From NCBI GenBank assembly GCA_900320345.1, contig ONRZ01000002.1, positions 14,944 through 78,943 of the forward strand: a stretch of 64,000 nucleotides of DNA, given 5' to 3'. Source of the DNA: an uncultured Lachnospiraceae bacterium. GTDB taxonomy: Bacteria > Bacillota > Clostridia > Lachnospirales > Lachnospiraceae. Each line of letters starts with the position of its first letter. Position 1 is the stretch's first letter. Under the pieces are notes generated by a model that was not told the DNA's origin, made no database searches, and worked only from the letters and a program-made list of their open reading frames with translations. A program made the position numbers and the translations under genes. Of this stretch, positions 54,236 through 64,000 are shown one piece after another.

Positions 54236-55456
54236 TTATTTGTTCTGTTCGATCTCCTGAAGTTTCATTGCACGAACCTTGCATGAGAGTCCGAAAAGAT
54301 TTATGAAACCTTCGGCATCATGATGATCGTAAAGGTCACCTGTCGTAAAGCTTGCTATGCTCTCGTTATAGAGAGAATAGGGAGAAGTGGTGCCTGCCTT
54401 GATTATATTGCCCTTGTAAAGCTTGAACTTAACTTCACCCGTAACATATTTCTGGGTTGACTGTATAAATGCCTGTATTGCTTCGCGCAGAGGTGTGAAC
54501 CATTTGCCTTCGTATACTATCTGAGCGAACTTGTTGCCCAGATCGGCCTTGAGTGCATAGGTGTCACGGTCAAGTATGAGTTCTTCAAGCTGCTGATGAG
54601 CTTCATACAGGATCGTTCCTCCGGGTGTTTCGTAAACGCCGCGGCTCTTCATGCCGACCACGCGGTTCTCCACTATATCTATGATACCGATGCCATGCTT
54701 GCCGCCAAGGCGGTTAAGCTCTGTTATTATCTCGGACACTTTCATCTTTTTGCCGTTTACGGAGGTGGGAACACCTGACTCAAAGGTCATCGTAACATAT
54801 TCGGGTTCATCCGGAGCCTTCTCGGGTGTGGTCCCGAGAACAAGAAGATGATCGTAGTTGGGCTCATTTGCGGGATCCTCAAGTTCGAGGCCTTCATGGC
54901 TTATATGCCAGAGGTTACGATCCCTGGAATAACTGGAATCAGCGGAGAAAGGGAGATTGATACCGTGTGCGCGGCAGTATTCTATTTCTTCCTCACGTGA
55001 CTTAAGAGTCCATTTATCGTTACGCCATGCGGCTATTATCTTAAGATCGGGTGCGAGAGCCTTGATGCCGAGCTCAAACCTTATCTGATCGTTGCCCTTA
55101 CCGGTTGCGCCGTGGCATATTGCCGTTGCACCCTCCTTGCGGGCTATCTCAACAAGCTTCTTTGCAATTACAGGTCTTGCCATTGAAGTTCCCAGAAGAT
55201 ATTTATTCTCATATACCGCATGAGCCTGGACGCAGGGAACGATGAAGTCGTCGCAGAATTCATCGGTGAGATCCTCGATGTAAAGCTTGGATGCCCCGGA
55301 TGAGAGTGCACGTTCCTCAAGTCCGTCAAGTTCCTCGGCCTGTCCGCAGTTGCCGCAGACACAGATAACCTCGTAGTCGAAGTTCTCTTTAAGCCAGGGT
55401 ATCAGAGCGCTCGTGTCAAGTCCGCCTGAATAAGCAAGTATTACTTTTTCTTTCAT
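54236..55456 (-). CDS. argG: Argininosuccinate synthase
   Basis: A 406-residue enzyme joining citrulline and aspartate. The ATP-binding [15 protein letters not shown] at the N terminus, [13 protein letters not shown] near 118 and [20 protein letters not shown] are intact. It is divergent from the GNAT-argJBD operon; argH is not adjacent. Confidence 0.97.
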   Translation of the reverse strand: MKEKVILAYSGGLDTSALIPWLKENFDYEVICVCGNCGQAEELDGLEERALSSGASKLYIEDLTDEFCDDFIVPCVQAHAVYENKYLLGTSMARPVIAKKLVEIARKEGATAICHGATGKGNDQIRFELGIKALAPDLKIIAAWRNDKWTLKSREEEIEYCRAHGINLPFSADSSYSRDRNLWHISHEGLELEDPANEPNYDHLLVLGTTPEKAPDEPEYVTMTFESGVPTSVNGKKMKVSEIITELNRLGGKHGIGIIDIVENRVVGMKSRGVYETPGGTILYEAHQQLEELILDRDTYALKADLGNKFAQIVYEGKWFTPLREAIQAFIQSTQKYVTGEVKFKLYKGNIIKAGTTSPYSLYNESIASFTTGDLYDHHDAEGFINLFGLSCKVRAMKLQEIEQNK

Positions 55457-55682
55457 ATCATTTATCCTCCTGAATATTAGTGCCGTTGTAATTTAAAGCT
55501 GTTTGTTTCAAGCATTTAATAGGATACAACAATTGATATATAAATGCAAGCAAAAAATGCATAAAAAATCAAAACGCATGCATAAATACGAAAAAATCGT
55601 TGCATAATATGCATATTAGATGTATAATCATGCACATAATTTATTTGCAGAGGCTTTTCCCCTGCAGGGAACGAGGAAGATC
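55457..55682. promoter_or_regulatory. Divergent arginine control region with candidate ArgR sites
   Basis: On the plus strand TTGCAT (55600-55605), 17-bp spacer and TATAAT (55623-55628) form a strong promoter for the arg operon. The palindrome TGCATAATATGCA (55601-55613) overlaps the -35, and repeated ATGCATAAAT-type sequences lie at about 55556-55590. AT-rich imperfect palindromes of this kind fit ArgR/AhrC boxes, but the match to a consensus is approximate. A clear minus-strand promoter for argG was not resolved. Confidence 0.55.
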
Positions 55683-56129
55683 ATGACCATACGGACAATG
55701 AATATCGATGACTATGACCGGGTTAGCGCCCTGTGGATGTGCATTAAAGGATTCGCGATAAGAAGCATAGATGATTCCAGAGAGGGCATAGAACGTTTCC
55801 TTTACAGAAATCCCACAACATCCGTGGTCGCGGAAAAGGACGGTAATATAATAGGAAGTATCCTGTGCGGACACGACGGAAGAAGAGGATGCTTCTATCA
55901 TGTATGTGTACATCCGGATCACAGAAGGCAGGGCATTGGTAAGGCTATGGTGGTTTTCGCGATGAAGGCGCTTAAGGATGAGCATATAAATAAGGTAAGC
56001 CTTATCGCATTTACAAAGAACGATATAGGAAATGCCTTCTGGAGAACAATAGGATGGACACGCCGTGAAGATCTGAATTATTATGATTTTACGCTCAATG
56101 AAGAGAACATAGTCAGATTCAATGAGTAA
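55683..56129 (+). CDS. GNAT family N-acetyltransferase
   Basis: A 148-residue single GNAT domain: acetyl-CoA loop VHPDHRRQGIGKAMV near 77-91, and a C-terminal FWRTIGWTRRED strand. It heads the arg operon, so N-acetylglutamate formation is conceivable, yet ArgJ already recycles acetyl groups. ATG 55683 follows GAGGAAG. Substrate unknown. Confidence 0.85.
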   Translation: MTIRTMNIDDYDRVSALWMCIKGFAIRSIDDSREGIERFLYRNPTTSVVAEKDGNIIGSILCGHDGRRGCFYHVCVHPDHRRQGIGKAMVVFAMKALKDEHINKVSLIAFTKNDIGNAFWRTIGWTRREDLNYYDFTLNEENIVRFNE

Positions 56130-56211
56130 GGCTTGCAATTATGCAGTCAAGGGCATAGAATCTAATGAGTGTTTAAGGAGAGGTAATACATATTATAAGG
56201 AAGGAAATACC

Positions 56212-57435
56212 ATGGATATTATAAACGGAGGAGTTACGGCGGCGCAGGGCTTTATGGCGGCAGACTGTGCGGCCGGTATAAAATATGAAGGCCGGACAGA
56301 TATGGCAATGGTCTTTTCGAAGGAACCTTGTGAATGCGCAGGGACTTTTACAAGCAACGTAGTCAAGGCAGCCTGTGTGGTCTGGGATAAGCAGATCGTT
56401 GATTCGGGCAGGAAGATGCACGGTGTTATCGTCAATTCCGGTATAGCCAATGCATGTACAGGTAAAGAAGGTTTTGATGCGTGTATGGCAACCGCAAAGG
56501 CGGCGGAGGAAACCCTGGGTATCCCTTATGATACAATGGCTGTGGCATCTACCGGTGTTATAGGAATGCAGCTCCCTGTAAACAAGCTTACCGAAGGAGT
56601 AAGGAAGATGGCGCCTGTACTGAGTGACTCTGCAGAGGCCGGCACAGCAGCGAGTAAGGCTATAATGACGACTGATACCGTTAACAAGGAGACGGCCGTA
56701 ACATTTGATATAGGCGGCAGTAAGGTTACGCTCGGGGGCATGAGCAAGGGTTCGGGAATGATCCATCCCAATATGTGCACAATGCTCGCGTTCCTTACGA
56801 CCGATGTATCCATAGACAAGGCCCTTATGCAGAAGGCCTTGAGCGAAGTTGTGAAGGATACCTTCAATATGATCTCGGTAGACGGCGATACATCCACCAA
56901 CGATACGCTTCTGATAATGGCCAATGGTCTTGCGGGCAACAAGAAGATCACGGAAGAAGGTAAGGAATATGATACCTTCAGGGAAGCGCTTTTCCATGTA
57001 TGCCGTACTCTTGCGATGAAGATGGCTAAGGACGGCGAGGGAGCATCAAGGCTCTTTACCGCAAAGGTCGTTAATGCAAAGAGCAAGGATGATGCGAGGA
57101 CTCTGGCCCGCTCGGTCATAAGCTCCAATCTGTCAAAGGCTGCGATCTTCGGATGTGATGCCAATTTCGGGCGATTCCTGTGCGCTATGGGATATTCCGG
57201 TGTCAGTTTCAGACAGGAGGATGTCGAACTTTTCTTTGAAAGCAAAAACGGAAGGCTGCAGGTGTTCAAATACGGGAAACCGCTTGATTTTGACGAGGAA
57301 GAAGCCCTTAAGATACTTAAGGCGGACGAGATCACCGTATTCATAGATATGCATGAAGGAAAGGAAGAAGCACAGGCCTGGGGCTGCGATCTTACATATG
57401 ATTATGTGAAGATAAATGCGGATTACAGAAGTTAG
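56212..57435 (+). CDS. argJ: Glutamate N-acetyltransferase / amino-acid acetyltransferase ArgJ
   Basis: A 407-residue self-cleaving enzyme of the arginine acetyl cycle. The cleavage region GMIHPNMCTMLAFLTTD places the new N-terminal nucleophile at Thr190; the residue before it is Cys where Ala is usual. Also present are VASTGVIGMQLP and ISVDGDTSTNDT. ATG 56212 with AAGGAAGG upstream is preferred over 56122. Confidence 0.95.
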   Translation: MDIINGGVTAAQGFMAADCAAGIKYEGRTDMAMVFSKEPCECAGTFTSNVVKAACVVWDKQIVDSGRKMHGVIVNSGIANACTGKEGFDACMATAKAAEETLGIPYDTMAVASTGVIGMQLPVNKLTEGVRKMAPVLSDSAEAGTAASKAIMTTDTVNKETAVTFDIGGSKVTLGGMSKGSGMIHPNMCTMLAFLTTDVSIDKALMQKALSEVVKDTFNMISVDGDTSTNDTLLIMANGLAGNKKITEEGKEYDTFREALFHVCRTLAMKMAKDGEGASRLFTAKVVNAKSKDDARTLARSVISSNLSKAAIFGCDANFGRFLCAMGYSGVSFRQEDVELFFESKNGRLQVFKYGKPLDFDEEEALKILKADEITVFIDMHEGKEEAQAWGCDLTYDYVKINADYRS

Positions 57436-57504
57436 CCGCTGCGGAAACGGCAGACTTAAAGTAACTTAGGAACCGGATTTTTATGGAAGGAACGGAGAGA
57501 GAAT

Positions 57505-58413
57505 ATGTCGGTAACAAATGAAGAGTATATGAATGAGTATTATAAAAAGGCGGAGGTCTTAATAGAGGCACTGCCCTATATACAGAAATACAACAGAAAG
57601 GTGATCGTTGTTAAGTATGGCGGAAGTGCCATGAGCGATGAAGAACTTAAGAAGAATGTCATAAAGGATGTTACTCTTCTTAAACTGGTAGGTTTTAAGC
57701 CGATAGTGGTCCATGGCGGCGGCAAGGATATAAGCGCGTGGGTAAAGAAATCGGGAAAAGAAGCCAAATTCGTAAACGGTCTGCGTGTTACCGATGCGGA
57801 GACCATGGAGATAGCCGAGATGGTACTTGGCAAGGTGAATAAATCCCTTGTTGCCATGGTGCAGGAGCTTGGTGTCAAGGCTGTCGGAATATCGGGAAAG
57901 GACGGCGGACTTCTGAAAGTCGAGAAGAAGTATGCGGACGGGGAAGATATCGGATATGTCGGAAATATAAAAGAAGTGGACACCAAAATACTTGAGGATC
58001 TGCTGGATAATGATTTTCTCCCTATAGTATCCCCCATAGGTCTTGATGACAAATACGAAACCTATAACATAAATGCCGATGATGCGGCATGTGCGATCGC
58101 GAAGGCCATGCATGCCGATAAGCTTGCCTTTCTTACGGATATAGAAGGCGTATATAAGGATCCGGAGGATAAGTCCACATTTATATCAAGGCTTTCGGTA
58201 TCCGAGGCGGCGGAACTCATCAACAGCGGGTATATCGGAGGAGGCATGCTTCCGAAACTGAATAACTGCACGGATGCGATAGAAAACGGAGTCAACAGGG
58301 TGCATATACTCGACGGACGCAAGCCGCATACACTGCTGCTTGAGATATTTACCAGGAAAGGTATAGGGACGATGTTCTTCAGGGATACGGATTCGGACGT
58401 AGCCAATGAGTGA
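57505..58413 (+). CDS. argB: Acetylglutamate kinase
   Basis: A 302-residue kinase phosphorylating N-acetylglutamate. VVKYGGSAM near residue 34, [27 protein letters not shown] and GGMLPKL are all conserved. The ~20-residue N-terminal helix before the core is the type found in arginine-sensitive hexameric enzymes. It lies between argJ and argD. Confidence 0.96.
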   Translation: MSVTNEEYMNEYYKKAEVLIEALPYIQKYNRKVIVVKYGGSAMSDEELKKNVIKDVTLLKLVGFKPIVVHGGGKDISAWVKKSGKEAKFVNGLRVTDAETMEIAEMVLGKVNKSLVAMVQELGVKAVGISGKDGGLLKVEKKYADGEDIGYVGNIKEVDTKILEDLLDNDFLPIVSPIGLDDKYETYNINADDAACAIAKAMHADKLAFLTDIEGVYKDPEDKSTFISRLSVSEAAELINSGYIGGGMLPKLNNCTDAIENGVNRVHILDGRKPHTLLLEIFTRKGIGTMFFRDTDSDVANE

Positions 58414-58436
58414 TCTCTCTACGGAAAGGAGTCAGG

Positions 58437-59645
58437 ATGAACGGATCAATGAATAAATATATAGAAGAGGCAGAAAGCGTACTGCTGCATACATACAATC
58501 GTTTTCCGGTGGTTTTCGACCATGGTAAAGGTGTACGGCTGTATGATACGGACGGTAAGGAGTATCTTGATTTTTGTGCCGGCATAGCGGTATTTGCATT
58601 GGGATACGGTAATGAAGAGTACAACAACGCGCTGAAAGCCCAGATCGATAAGCTGATACACTGTTCGAACCTGTTTTATTCGGTACCGGCGGTAAATGCG
58701 GCAAAAGAGCTGACCAAAGCTGCGGGGATGGACCGTGTGTTCTTCACCAACAGCGGTGCCGAGGCGATCGAGGGAGCGATAAAAGCAGCCAGGAAATATG
58801 CATATACCAGGGACGGCAATACGGATCATGAGATAATCGCGATGAATAATTCCTTCCACGGCAGGACAATGGGCGCACTGTCGGTAACGGGAAACAAAAA
58901 ATACCGCGAGCCTTTTTATCCGATGATAGGCAATATAAAATATGCAGACTTTAACGATCTTGACAGCGTGCTTGATAAGGTAACGGACAAGACCTGCGCG
59001 ATAATAATGGAAACGATACAGGGAGAAGGCGGGATATACCCGGCGGAACCGGAGTTCCTTAAAGGCATCAGGAAACTGTGCGATGAAAAGGATATCCTCC
59101 TAATCCTTGATGAGATACAGTGCGGAATGGGCAGGAGCGGGAGCATGTTTGCGTATGAGGCATACGGTATCCGTCCGGATATAGTAACGGTTGCCAAAGC
59201 TGTAGGATGCGGCGTTCCGGTCGGAGCTTTTATGATGACACAGAAAGTGGCTGATATGTCGCTTGTTCCCGGAGATCATGGTACGACTTACGGGGGGAAT
59301 CCGCTCGTTACGGCTGCGATCTGCGAAGTTTTACGTCAGTTCAGGGAAAAGGATATACTCTCAAATGTTAAGGAAACAGGAGAGTATCTGTACGGGAAGC
59401 TTGAAGAAGTTGCCGCAAAGTATGATTTTATCACTGCTCACAGGGGACGCGGACTTATACAGGGACTGGTATTTGACAATGATAAGATGCCGGCCGGCGA
59501 GGTATGTAAGAGGGCGGTATCCAACGGTCTGATAATAATCACGGCCGGCAGCAATGTAATAAGGTTCATCCCGCCTCTTGTGATCACAAAGGAAGATGTC
59601 GATGAGATGATCGGTATCCTGGTAAGGTCCATAGAGAACGATTAA
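58437..59645 (+). CDS. argD: Acetylornithine aminotransferase
   Basis: A 402-residue PLP aminotransferase. FTNSGAEAIEGAIKAAR, the aromatic pocket NNSFHGRTMGALS, LILDEIQCGMGR, and the PLP lysine in TVAKAVGCGVPVGAF are all present. ATG 58437 has AAGGAG at good distance. The intermediate enzyme ArgC is not in the operon as seen here. Confidence 0.95.
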   Translation: MNGSMNKYIEEAESVLLHTYNRFPVVFDHGKGVRLYDTDGKEYLDFCAGIAVFALGYGNEEYNNALKAQIDKLIHCSNLFYSVPAVNAAKELTKAAGMDRVFFTNSGAEAIEGAIKAARKYAYTRDGNTDHEIIAMNNSFHGRTMGALSVTGNKKYREPFYPMIGNIKYADFNDLDSVLDKVTDKTCAIIMETIQGEGGIYPAEPEFLKGIRKLCDEKDILLILDEIQCGMGRSGSMFAYEAYGIRPDIVTVAKAVGCGVPVGAFMMTQKVADMSLVPGDHGTTYGGNPLVTAAICEVLRQFREKDILSNVKETGEYLYGKLEEVAAKYDFITAHRGRGLIQGLVFDNDKMPAGEVCKRAVSNGLIIITAGSNVIRFIPPLVITKEDVDEMIGILVRSIEND

Positions 59646-59665
59646 GGAAACGGTAAGGATTTTTT

Positions 59666-61273
59666 ATGAAGAGGTTATTCAGTGTGATCATCGTGGCTGC
59701 GCTCACGGCTGCGATGATCCTGACGGCAATAAAGATAAGCGATCCCATGTACAGTGCGAGCGGGATCAGGGAAGACGGATCGGGATCCGGAGAGGGTTTA
59801 TCGGAACAGATAGCAGATCCAAAGGAGCTTCATGATGATAAGACGCTCATAATGTGGTACGCGGATGATTCGTTGACGGAATACTTATCTGCCCAGGCCG
59901 CATCATATCTGAGTGAGACCGGTATACATGTAAAACCGGTGCTTGTCAGCGGAGTGGAATACCTTGAACAGATAAATCATGCATCGGTATATGAGGGAAC
60001 CGGAGAAAACGGGGATATCATAACGGCGCCGGATATGTATATAACCACTCATGATAATCTCATGAAGGCATATTATGCGGGACTTGCATCGGAGATAACC
60101 GATCCTCAGAAAGTGGTAAATGCAATGAATTACCCGCAGACAGCCCTGCATGCCGTAACATGTGCGGGAAAGAGAGTCGGGTATCCCCTATATTATGAGA
60201 CAAATTTCCTGCTCTATAATAAGACATATATGGCCAATATCGCGAAACAGAATATAGAAGAACCGGAGTTTACGGGTGAGGAGACCACTGAGGAAGAGAC
60301 CGGGGCAAATGACGGAAATACAGACGGTACGGTTTCTTCAAACAGCGGTATAACTGTCGTTAATGAATTAAGTGTGTCGGGCAATGAAGCGGAAGAAGCA
60401 GAGGATGCGGATCCGATGGGAGACGAGGATGTCGTTACGGATCCCCAAGTCCTTGAGAAACTTGCCAATATGATACCTGCCACGATCGACGATATACTTA
60501 CGTTTGCAAATAACTACGATGCTCCGGAACAGGTGGAGTCAATCTTTAAATGGGATGTTACGGATATCTTCTATAATTATTTCTTCGTGGGCAATTATAT
60601 AAATGTCGGCGGGGAAGACGGAGATGATAATTCCTATTTCAATGTCTATAACCAGCAGGCGGTTGACTGTCTCAAGGCATATCAGAATATCAATCAGTTT
60701 TTTGCCATAGACACAAAGTCGGTCACATATGACAGCATCCTGAAGGAATTTATCGAAGGCAGAACGGTATTCACGGTAGCAACGACAGATGCTCTCGCAA
60801 AGCTGAGGGAAGCCAAGGAGAACGGAGAATTTGAATATGACTACGGTGTTGCGATACTGCCTGATATAAGTCAGACGCTTAAGGCCCGCGGCATGTCGGA
60901 GACTTCGACCGTAGTTGTAAACGGATACTCCTATAATAAGGATATGGCGAATGAATTTGCCGAGTATCTGTCCTATGAGAAAGCGGCTGATATATATAAG
61001 AAAGCAGGACGCATTTCATGTCTTAAAAATGTTACTTACGAGGATGAAGAGATATCTCACGTGATGCAGGAATATGAGAAATCCGTACCCATGCCCAAGA
61101 TGATAGAAGCCGGAAATTACTGGGTACAGCTTGAGATAGCCTTTACAAAGGTCTGGAACGGTGCGGATCCCGATGAGACTCTAAAAGAACTTGACGAAAC
61201 GCTCGGCAGACAGATCGATGAATTGGAACAGCATGTTCTCACGCAGGAATCTATTAAGATAGGGATAGATTAA
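59666..61273 (+). CDS. Extracellular solute-binding protein (family 1 type), orphan
   Basis: A 535-residue exported protein with an N-terminal signal/anchor helix (FSVIIVAALTAAMILTAI) and no lipobox cysteine. The fold pattern (LIMWYADDSLTEYL, YPLYYETNFLLYNKTYM, FIEGRTVFTVATTDAL, NGYSYNKDMANEFAEYL) matches sugar-type ABC binding proteins. An acidic, low-complexity insert lies at about 198-262. No permease or ATPase is adjacent, so ligand and partner are unknown. Confidence 0.82.
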   Translation: MKRLFSVIIVAALTAAMILTAIKISDPMYSASGIREDGSGSGEGLSEQIADPKELHDDKTLIMWYADDSLTEYLSAQAASYLSETGIHVKPVLVSGVEYLEQINHASVYEGTGENGDIITAPDMYITTHDNLMKAYYAGLASEITDPQKVVNAMNYPQTALHAVTCAGKRVGYPLYYETNFLLYNKTYMANIAKQNIEEPEFTGEETTEEETGANDGNTDGTVSSNSGITVVNELSVSGNEAEEAEDADPMGDEDVVTDPQVLEKLANMIPATIDDILTFANNYDAPEQVESIFKWDVTDIFYNYFFVGNYINVGGEDGDDNSYFNVYNQQAVDCLKAYQNINQFFAIDTKSVTYDSILKEFIEGRTVFTVATTDALAKLREAKENGEFEYDYGVAILPDISQTLKARGMSETSTVVVNGYSYNKDMANEFAEYLSYEKAADIYKKAGRISCLKNVTYEDEEISHVMQEYEKSVPMPKMIEAGNYWVQLEIAFTKVWNGADPDETLKELDETLGRQIDELEQHVLTQESIKIGID

Positions 61274-61414
61274 ATGCAGTTCACAGAATGAACACTTTTT
61301 CATCACTTTTTTCTCACGGAACGTATGTAGAATGAACACAGATTTAAGATAATATATAAACATAAAATAAATCGTTCGTGCGACGGCAAGTGAAGAAAAA
61401 GGGAGGTATGAGTT

Positions 61415-62899
61415 ATGTACGAATATTACGATTATGAGAATCAGCCTATTCAGGGCGAAAAGGAAAGGATACAGGCAGAAGCAAGAGAACGTGCGGCTAA
61501 GGAAGCCAAGGCAAGGAAGAAAGAAAAGAGAAACAAATGGCTTTCATGTATAGCATACGCTCTGGTATTCGGTTTAATAGCAGGTGGTGTGTTCCAGGGA
61601 GTCGATCTTGCGGGTGACATCGTAAGAAATAAAATGGGACTCAACAAGGAAGTGCTTGCCGGAACTGATAAAAACAGTGCGGACACAAATAAGGAAAAAC
61701 TTCAGAGCTCAGCCAAAACAGAGGAAGAAGAAAAATCCGACGAGGAGGAAAAGGTAACAACAAATAAGAGCGCAGCAGTTGCTACCCCGCTTTCATCAAA
61801 AGGCAGTCTGGATGTTTCCGATGTTGCCGAGAGTGTAATGCCATCCATAGTATCCATTACAAATAAGAGCGTACAGGAAGTAAGATCGTTCTTCGGCGGA
61901 GGCATACATCAGTATGAGAGCGTGAGCGCAGGCTCCGGTATAATAATAGGTGAAAATGATGATGAACTGCTGCTTGTAACAAATAATCATGTGGTCGAAG
62001 GTGCCAAGGAAATATCGGTAGGATTCATAGATGATGAGGTGTATGAGGCGGTAGTCAAGGGAACAGATCCCGAAAACGATCTTGCGGTCATCGCGGTCAA
62101 ACTGTCCGATATAAAGGACAGCACAATGGATAAGATCGTTATCGCAACAATGGGCGATTCGGATGCTCTTGAGATAGGTGAGCAGGTGGTCGCCATAGGT
62201 AATGCTCTCGGATATGGTCAGTCGGTCACAACGGGTATAGTAAGTGCTCTGGACAGAGAGGTTGAGATAGATAATCTTACGAGCAAACTTATACAGACGG
62301 ATGCAGCGATAAATCCCGGGAACAGCGGCGGTGCACTCCTTAATATGCGTGGTGAAGTGATCGGTATCAATTCGGCGAAGTTTGCATCAGCACAGGTTGA
62401 AGGCATGGGATATGCGATACCTATTTCGACTGCGACTCCCATAATAGAGGAACTCATGAACAGAAGGACGAGGGAAGTGGTCGATAAGAAGGATGCAAGT
62501 TACCTTGGTATTTCCGGTGTATCGGTTACCAATGAAGTATCAAAGACCTACAACATCCCCACCGGTGTTTATATCTCGGAGGTTGAGAAGAACGGACCTG
62601 CCGATAAGGGAGGGATAAAAGAAGGAGATGTTATTAAGAAGTTCGACGGAGTGACGGTATCATCCATCAATGATATAAAAGAACAGTTGAATTATTACAA
62701 GGCAGGAGAGAAGATCAAGATCCTTGTGAAGAGACCGGACGGATCGGAATATAAAGATGTCACGGTCGAGGTAACGCTCGGAAAACGTTCGGAGTCGGAT
62801 CTTGCCGATGAAGACGACAGTAAAGAGCCGGTACAGGAAAACGGCGGGCAGGATGACGATGCCATTTATATAGATCCATTCTCGATATTCGGATATTAA
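61415..62899 (+). CDS. htrA: HtrA/DegP-like membrane-anchored serine protease with PDZ domain
   Basis: A 494-residue envelope protease. A charged cytoplasmic start (~45 residues) is followed by a membrane helix (WLSCIAYALVFGLIAGGVFQ), an acidic linker, a trypsin-like domain with triad His192 (NNHVVEG), Asp222 (ENDLAV) and Ser304 (GNSGGAL), and a C-terminal PDZ domain (~370-460). It degrades misfolded exported proteins. A single PDZ and an N-terminal anchor are the Firmicutes layout. Confidence 0.95.
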   Translation: MYEYYDYENQPIQGEKERIQAEARERAAKEAKARKKEKRNKWLSCIAYALVFGLIAGGVFQGVDLAGDIVRNKMGLNKEVLAGTDKNSADTNKEKLQSSAKTEEEEKSDEEEKVTTNKSAAVATPLSSKGSLDVSDVAESVMPSIVSITNKSVQEVRSFFGGGIHQYESVSAGSGIIIGENDDELLLVTNNHVVEGAKEISVGFIDDEVYEAVVKGTDPENDLAVIAVKLSDIKDSTMDKIVIATMGDSDALEIGEQVVAIGNALGYGQSVTTGIVSALDREVEIDNLTSKLIQTDAAINPGNSGGALLNMRGEVIGINSAKFASAQVEGMGYAIPISTATPIIEELMNRRTREVVDKKDASYLGISGVSVTNEVSKTYNIPTGVYISEVEKNGPADKGGIKEGDVIKKFDGVTVSSINDIKEQLNYYKAGEKIKILVKRPDGSEYKDVTVEVTLGKRSESDLADEDDSKEPVQENGGQDDDAIYIDPFSIFGY

Positions 62900-62953
62900 G
62901 ACAAGTTTTCGTTTACTTATTCTCCTTTACACATTATAATGTATTCGATCAGG

Positions 62954-62979
62954 CGAACGCTCCAAAGGGGCGTTCGTTT
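62954..62979 (+). terminator. Terminator-like hairpin after htrA
   Basis: A 10-bp stem CGAACGCTCC/GGGGCGTTCG with a 3-base loop and TTT after it, 55 bp beyond the htrA stop. The T run is short, so termination may be partial. Confidence 0.7.
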
Positions 62980-63015
62980 GAGTTGTGTATAAACGGCATG
63001 ACGCGGAGATGACAA

Positions 63016-64000
63016 ATGGAGATCAATCAGATCAGTCTTACACCCACTATAACAATTCCTAAGGGCAATTTTGACTTTGTAATGGAAGCTACTCATAATG
63101 AGCAGCTTTATTTAGGCTGCCTGAATGCCGAGAAATGTATGATGACCGATTATGACGCCTGCCTTAAGGGGATACGCAGATCGATAGAGATGCTGGGTAT
63201 AGAACTTGAGAAGTGGAGCAGGGCAGAGAGAAACGGAGTGTCCGCGGAAGAGGCGTTAAGGACGATCTTTTTGGATCTGAAAAGGGCAGGCGGACATAAG
63301 AGCGGCCGTAAAGAAAGAAGACGTATATCCAAGAAGAATTTTTATATACGGCATGTCGTTGATTTTGAGAAGAAGGATCATGAAGCATACATGCGGAATC
63401 AGATCAGGGATTTTATAGAGGAATACCATACCTGTTATCCCGACGGATTTGATGACAAAAACAGACCAAATGATTCCCTTAAGGCTATAGCTTATGATAT
63501 GTATGCGAGATGTTCGAAACCGATCTCGGACAAGGGAAGTGCCACCAAGGAGGACTGTATCAACCTTATAAAGCTCTTCCACAGTATGCTGTGTCTGATC
63601 AATTATGTGCAGGAACCGTATGATATCGAACTTACACCCATAGACGATTATTTTCCGGTGCCTTATGAGTACTATAAGGAATTGGATCTCATAAGGGGAA
63701 GTAATACCAAGATATATGTTTCCGGTGACGGTGAGACTTACTATATGTTAAAACGCAAGGATATCGAGTATCTGGATATCCTCAATCCCGATATATATAA
63801 GCTGCGTCTCCAGGAACTCGACAAGCTCGATACTCTGTGGCGCCGTCTGGGCAGCCTGCCCGGATATGCGGAACATAAGGCGATCGAAGTCGGAACGCAT
63901 GATTACAGACGATCCGTATATGAGTTTTCCGGACGCCCGCGTGCTATGACGCAGAGATTCATTGACAAGCTGGATGAGAGGAGCAGGAGAGAGGAACTTG
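63016..64000 (+). CDS. Hypothetical protein, 3' end outside window
   Basis: An open frame of 328 codons running off the right edge. Charged, soluble, no signal or membrane helix; begins MEINQISLTPTITIPKGNFD. Residues ~95-115 are very basic (KRAGGHKSGRKERRRISKK). I do not recognise a family. Translation throughout is free of stops and codon use matches the neighbours, so it is a real gene. Confidence 0.8.
   Translation, partial: MEINQISLTPTITIPKGNFDFVMEATHNEQLYLGCLNAEKCMMTDYDACLKGIRRSIEMLGIELEKWSRAERNGVSAEEALRTIFLDLKRAGGHKSGRKERRRISKKNFYIRHVVDFEKKDHEAYMRNQIRDFIEEYHTCYPDGFDDKNRPNDSLKAIAYDMYARCSKPISDKGSATKEDCINLIKLFHSMLCLINYVQEPYDIELTPIDDYFPVPYEYYKELDLIRGSNTKIYVSGDGETYYMLKRKDIEYLDILNPDIYKLRLQELDKLDTLWRRLGSLPGYAEHKAIEVGTHDYRRSVYEFSGRPRAMTQRFIDKLDERSRREEL

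Overview
The window looks like a chromosomal segment from an anaerobic Clostridia bacterium, most probably Lachnospiraceae. The evidence is Firmicutes-type gene orders (recA-recX-rny, cysE-cysS-mrnC-rlmB-sigH, yicC-gmk-rpoZ), an oxygen-sensitive formate dehydrogenase with NAD(P)H-type flavin partner, a sporulation-type sigma-H, RqcH, Mini-RNase III, a DUF5721 protein, strong GGAGG ribosome binding sites and low-GC promoters. No rRNA, IS element or CRISPR array is visible. Two tRNAs are present.

Region 1 (1-18.3 kb) is metabolic. After the end of an M13 peptidase and an FHA-GGDEF diguanylate cyclase comes a cysteine-type formate dehydrogenase with its flavoprotein partner. An almost unbroken molybdenum-cofactor operon follows: moaA, MOSC-MogA fusion, modC, modB, moeA, a second MPT-binding protein, MobB-MoaC fusion, mobA. 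Riboflavin synthesis (ribD, ribE, ribBA, ribH) continues directly from it. The block thus supplies the enzyme, its metal transport, its cofactor and flavin.

Region 2 (18.3-40.5 kb) is mostly housekeeping. It holds rqcH (minus strand); a STAS / MscS-channel / HATPase-kinase module; yicC-gmk-rpoZ-rimO-pgsA-cinA; SOS-regulated recA-recX; rny; tRNA-Met; a lipoprotein; ispF-cysE-cysS-mrnC-rlmB-sigH; and a GntR/ABC operon whose permease is split by an apparent frameshift.

Region 3 (40.5-44.2 kb) is an AT-rich accessory island of broken genes abutting the 3' end of a tRNA-Thr. It contains fragments of an acetyltransferase, a Tn1549-type conjugation protein, a frameshifted DEDDh exonuclease and an integrase N terminus. 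Three intact-looking double-glycine-leader peptides (two with zinc-ribbon tails) and a type I toxin-antitoxin locus lie among them.

Region 4 (44.7-53.4 kb) is a compact type VII secretion locus: EssC ATPase with FHA domain, YukD-like protein, four tandem WXG100 proteins, a membrane VWA-FHA protein and a DUF2974-type lipase. No EsaA, EssA or EssB homologue is seen, so this is a divergent or minimal layout.

Region 5 (53.4-64 kb) returns to core metabolism: DUF5721, DUF1294 and argG on the minus strand, then a divergent GNAT-argJ-argB-argD operon, an orphan solute-binding protein, an HtrA-type protease and the start of an unrecognised protein.

The strongest candidates for undescribed biology are the channel-kinase partner-switching module, the EssB-less secretion locus with its lipase, and the double-glycine zinc-ribbon peptides.
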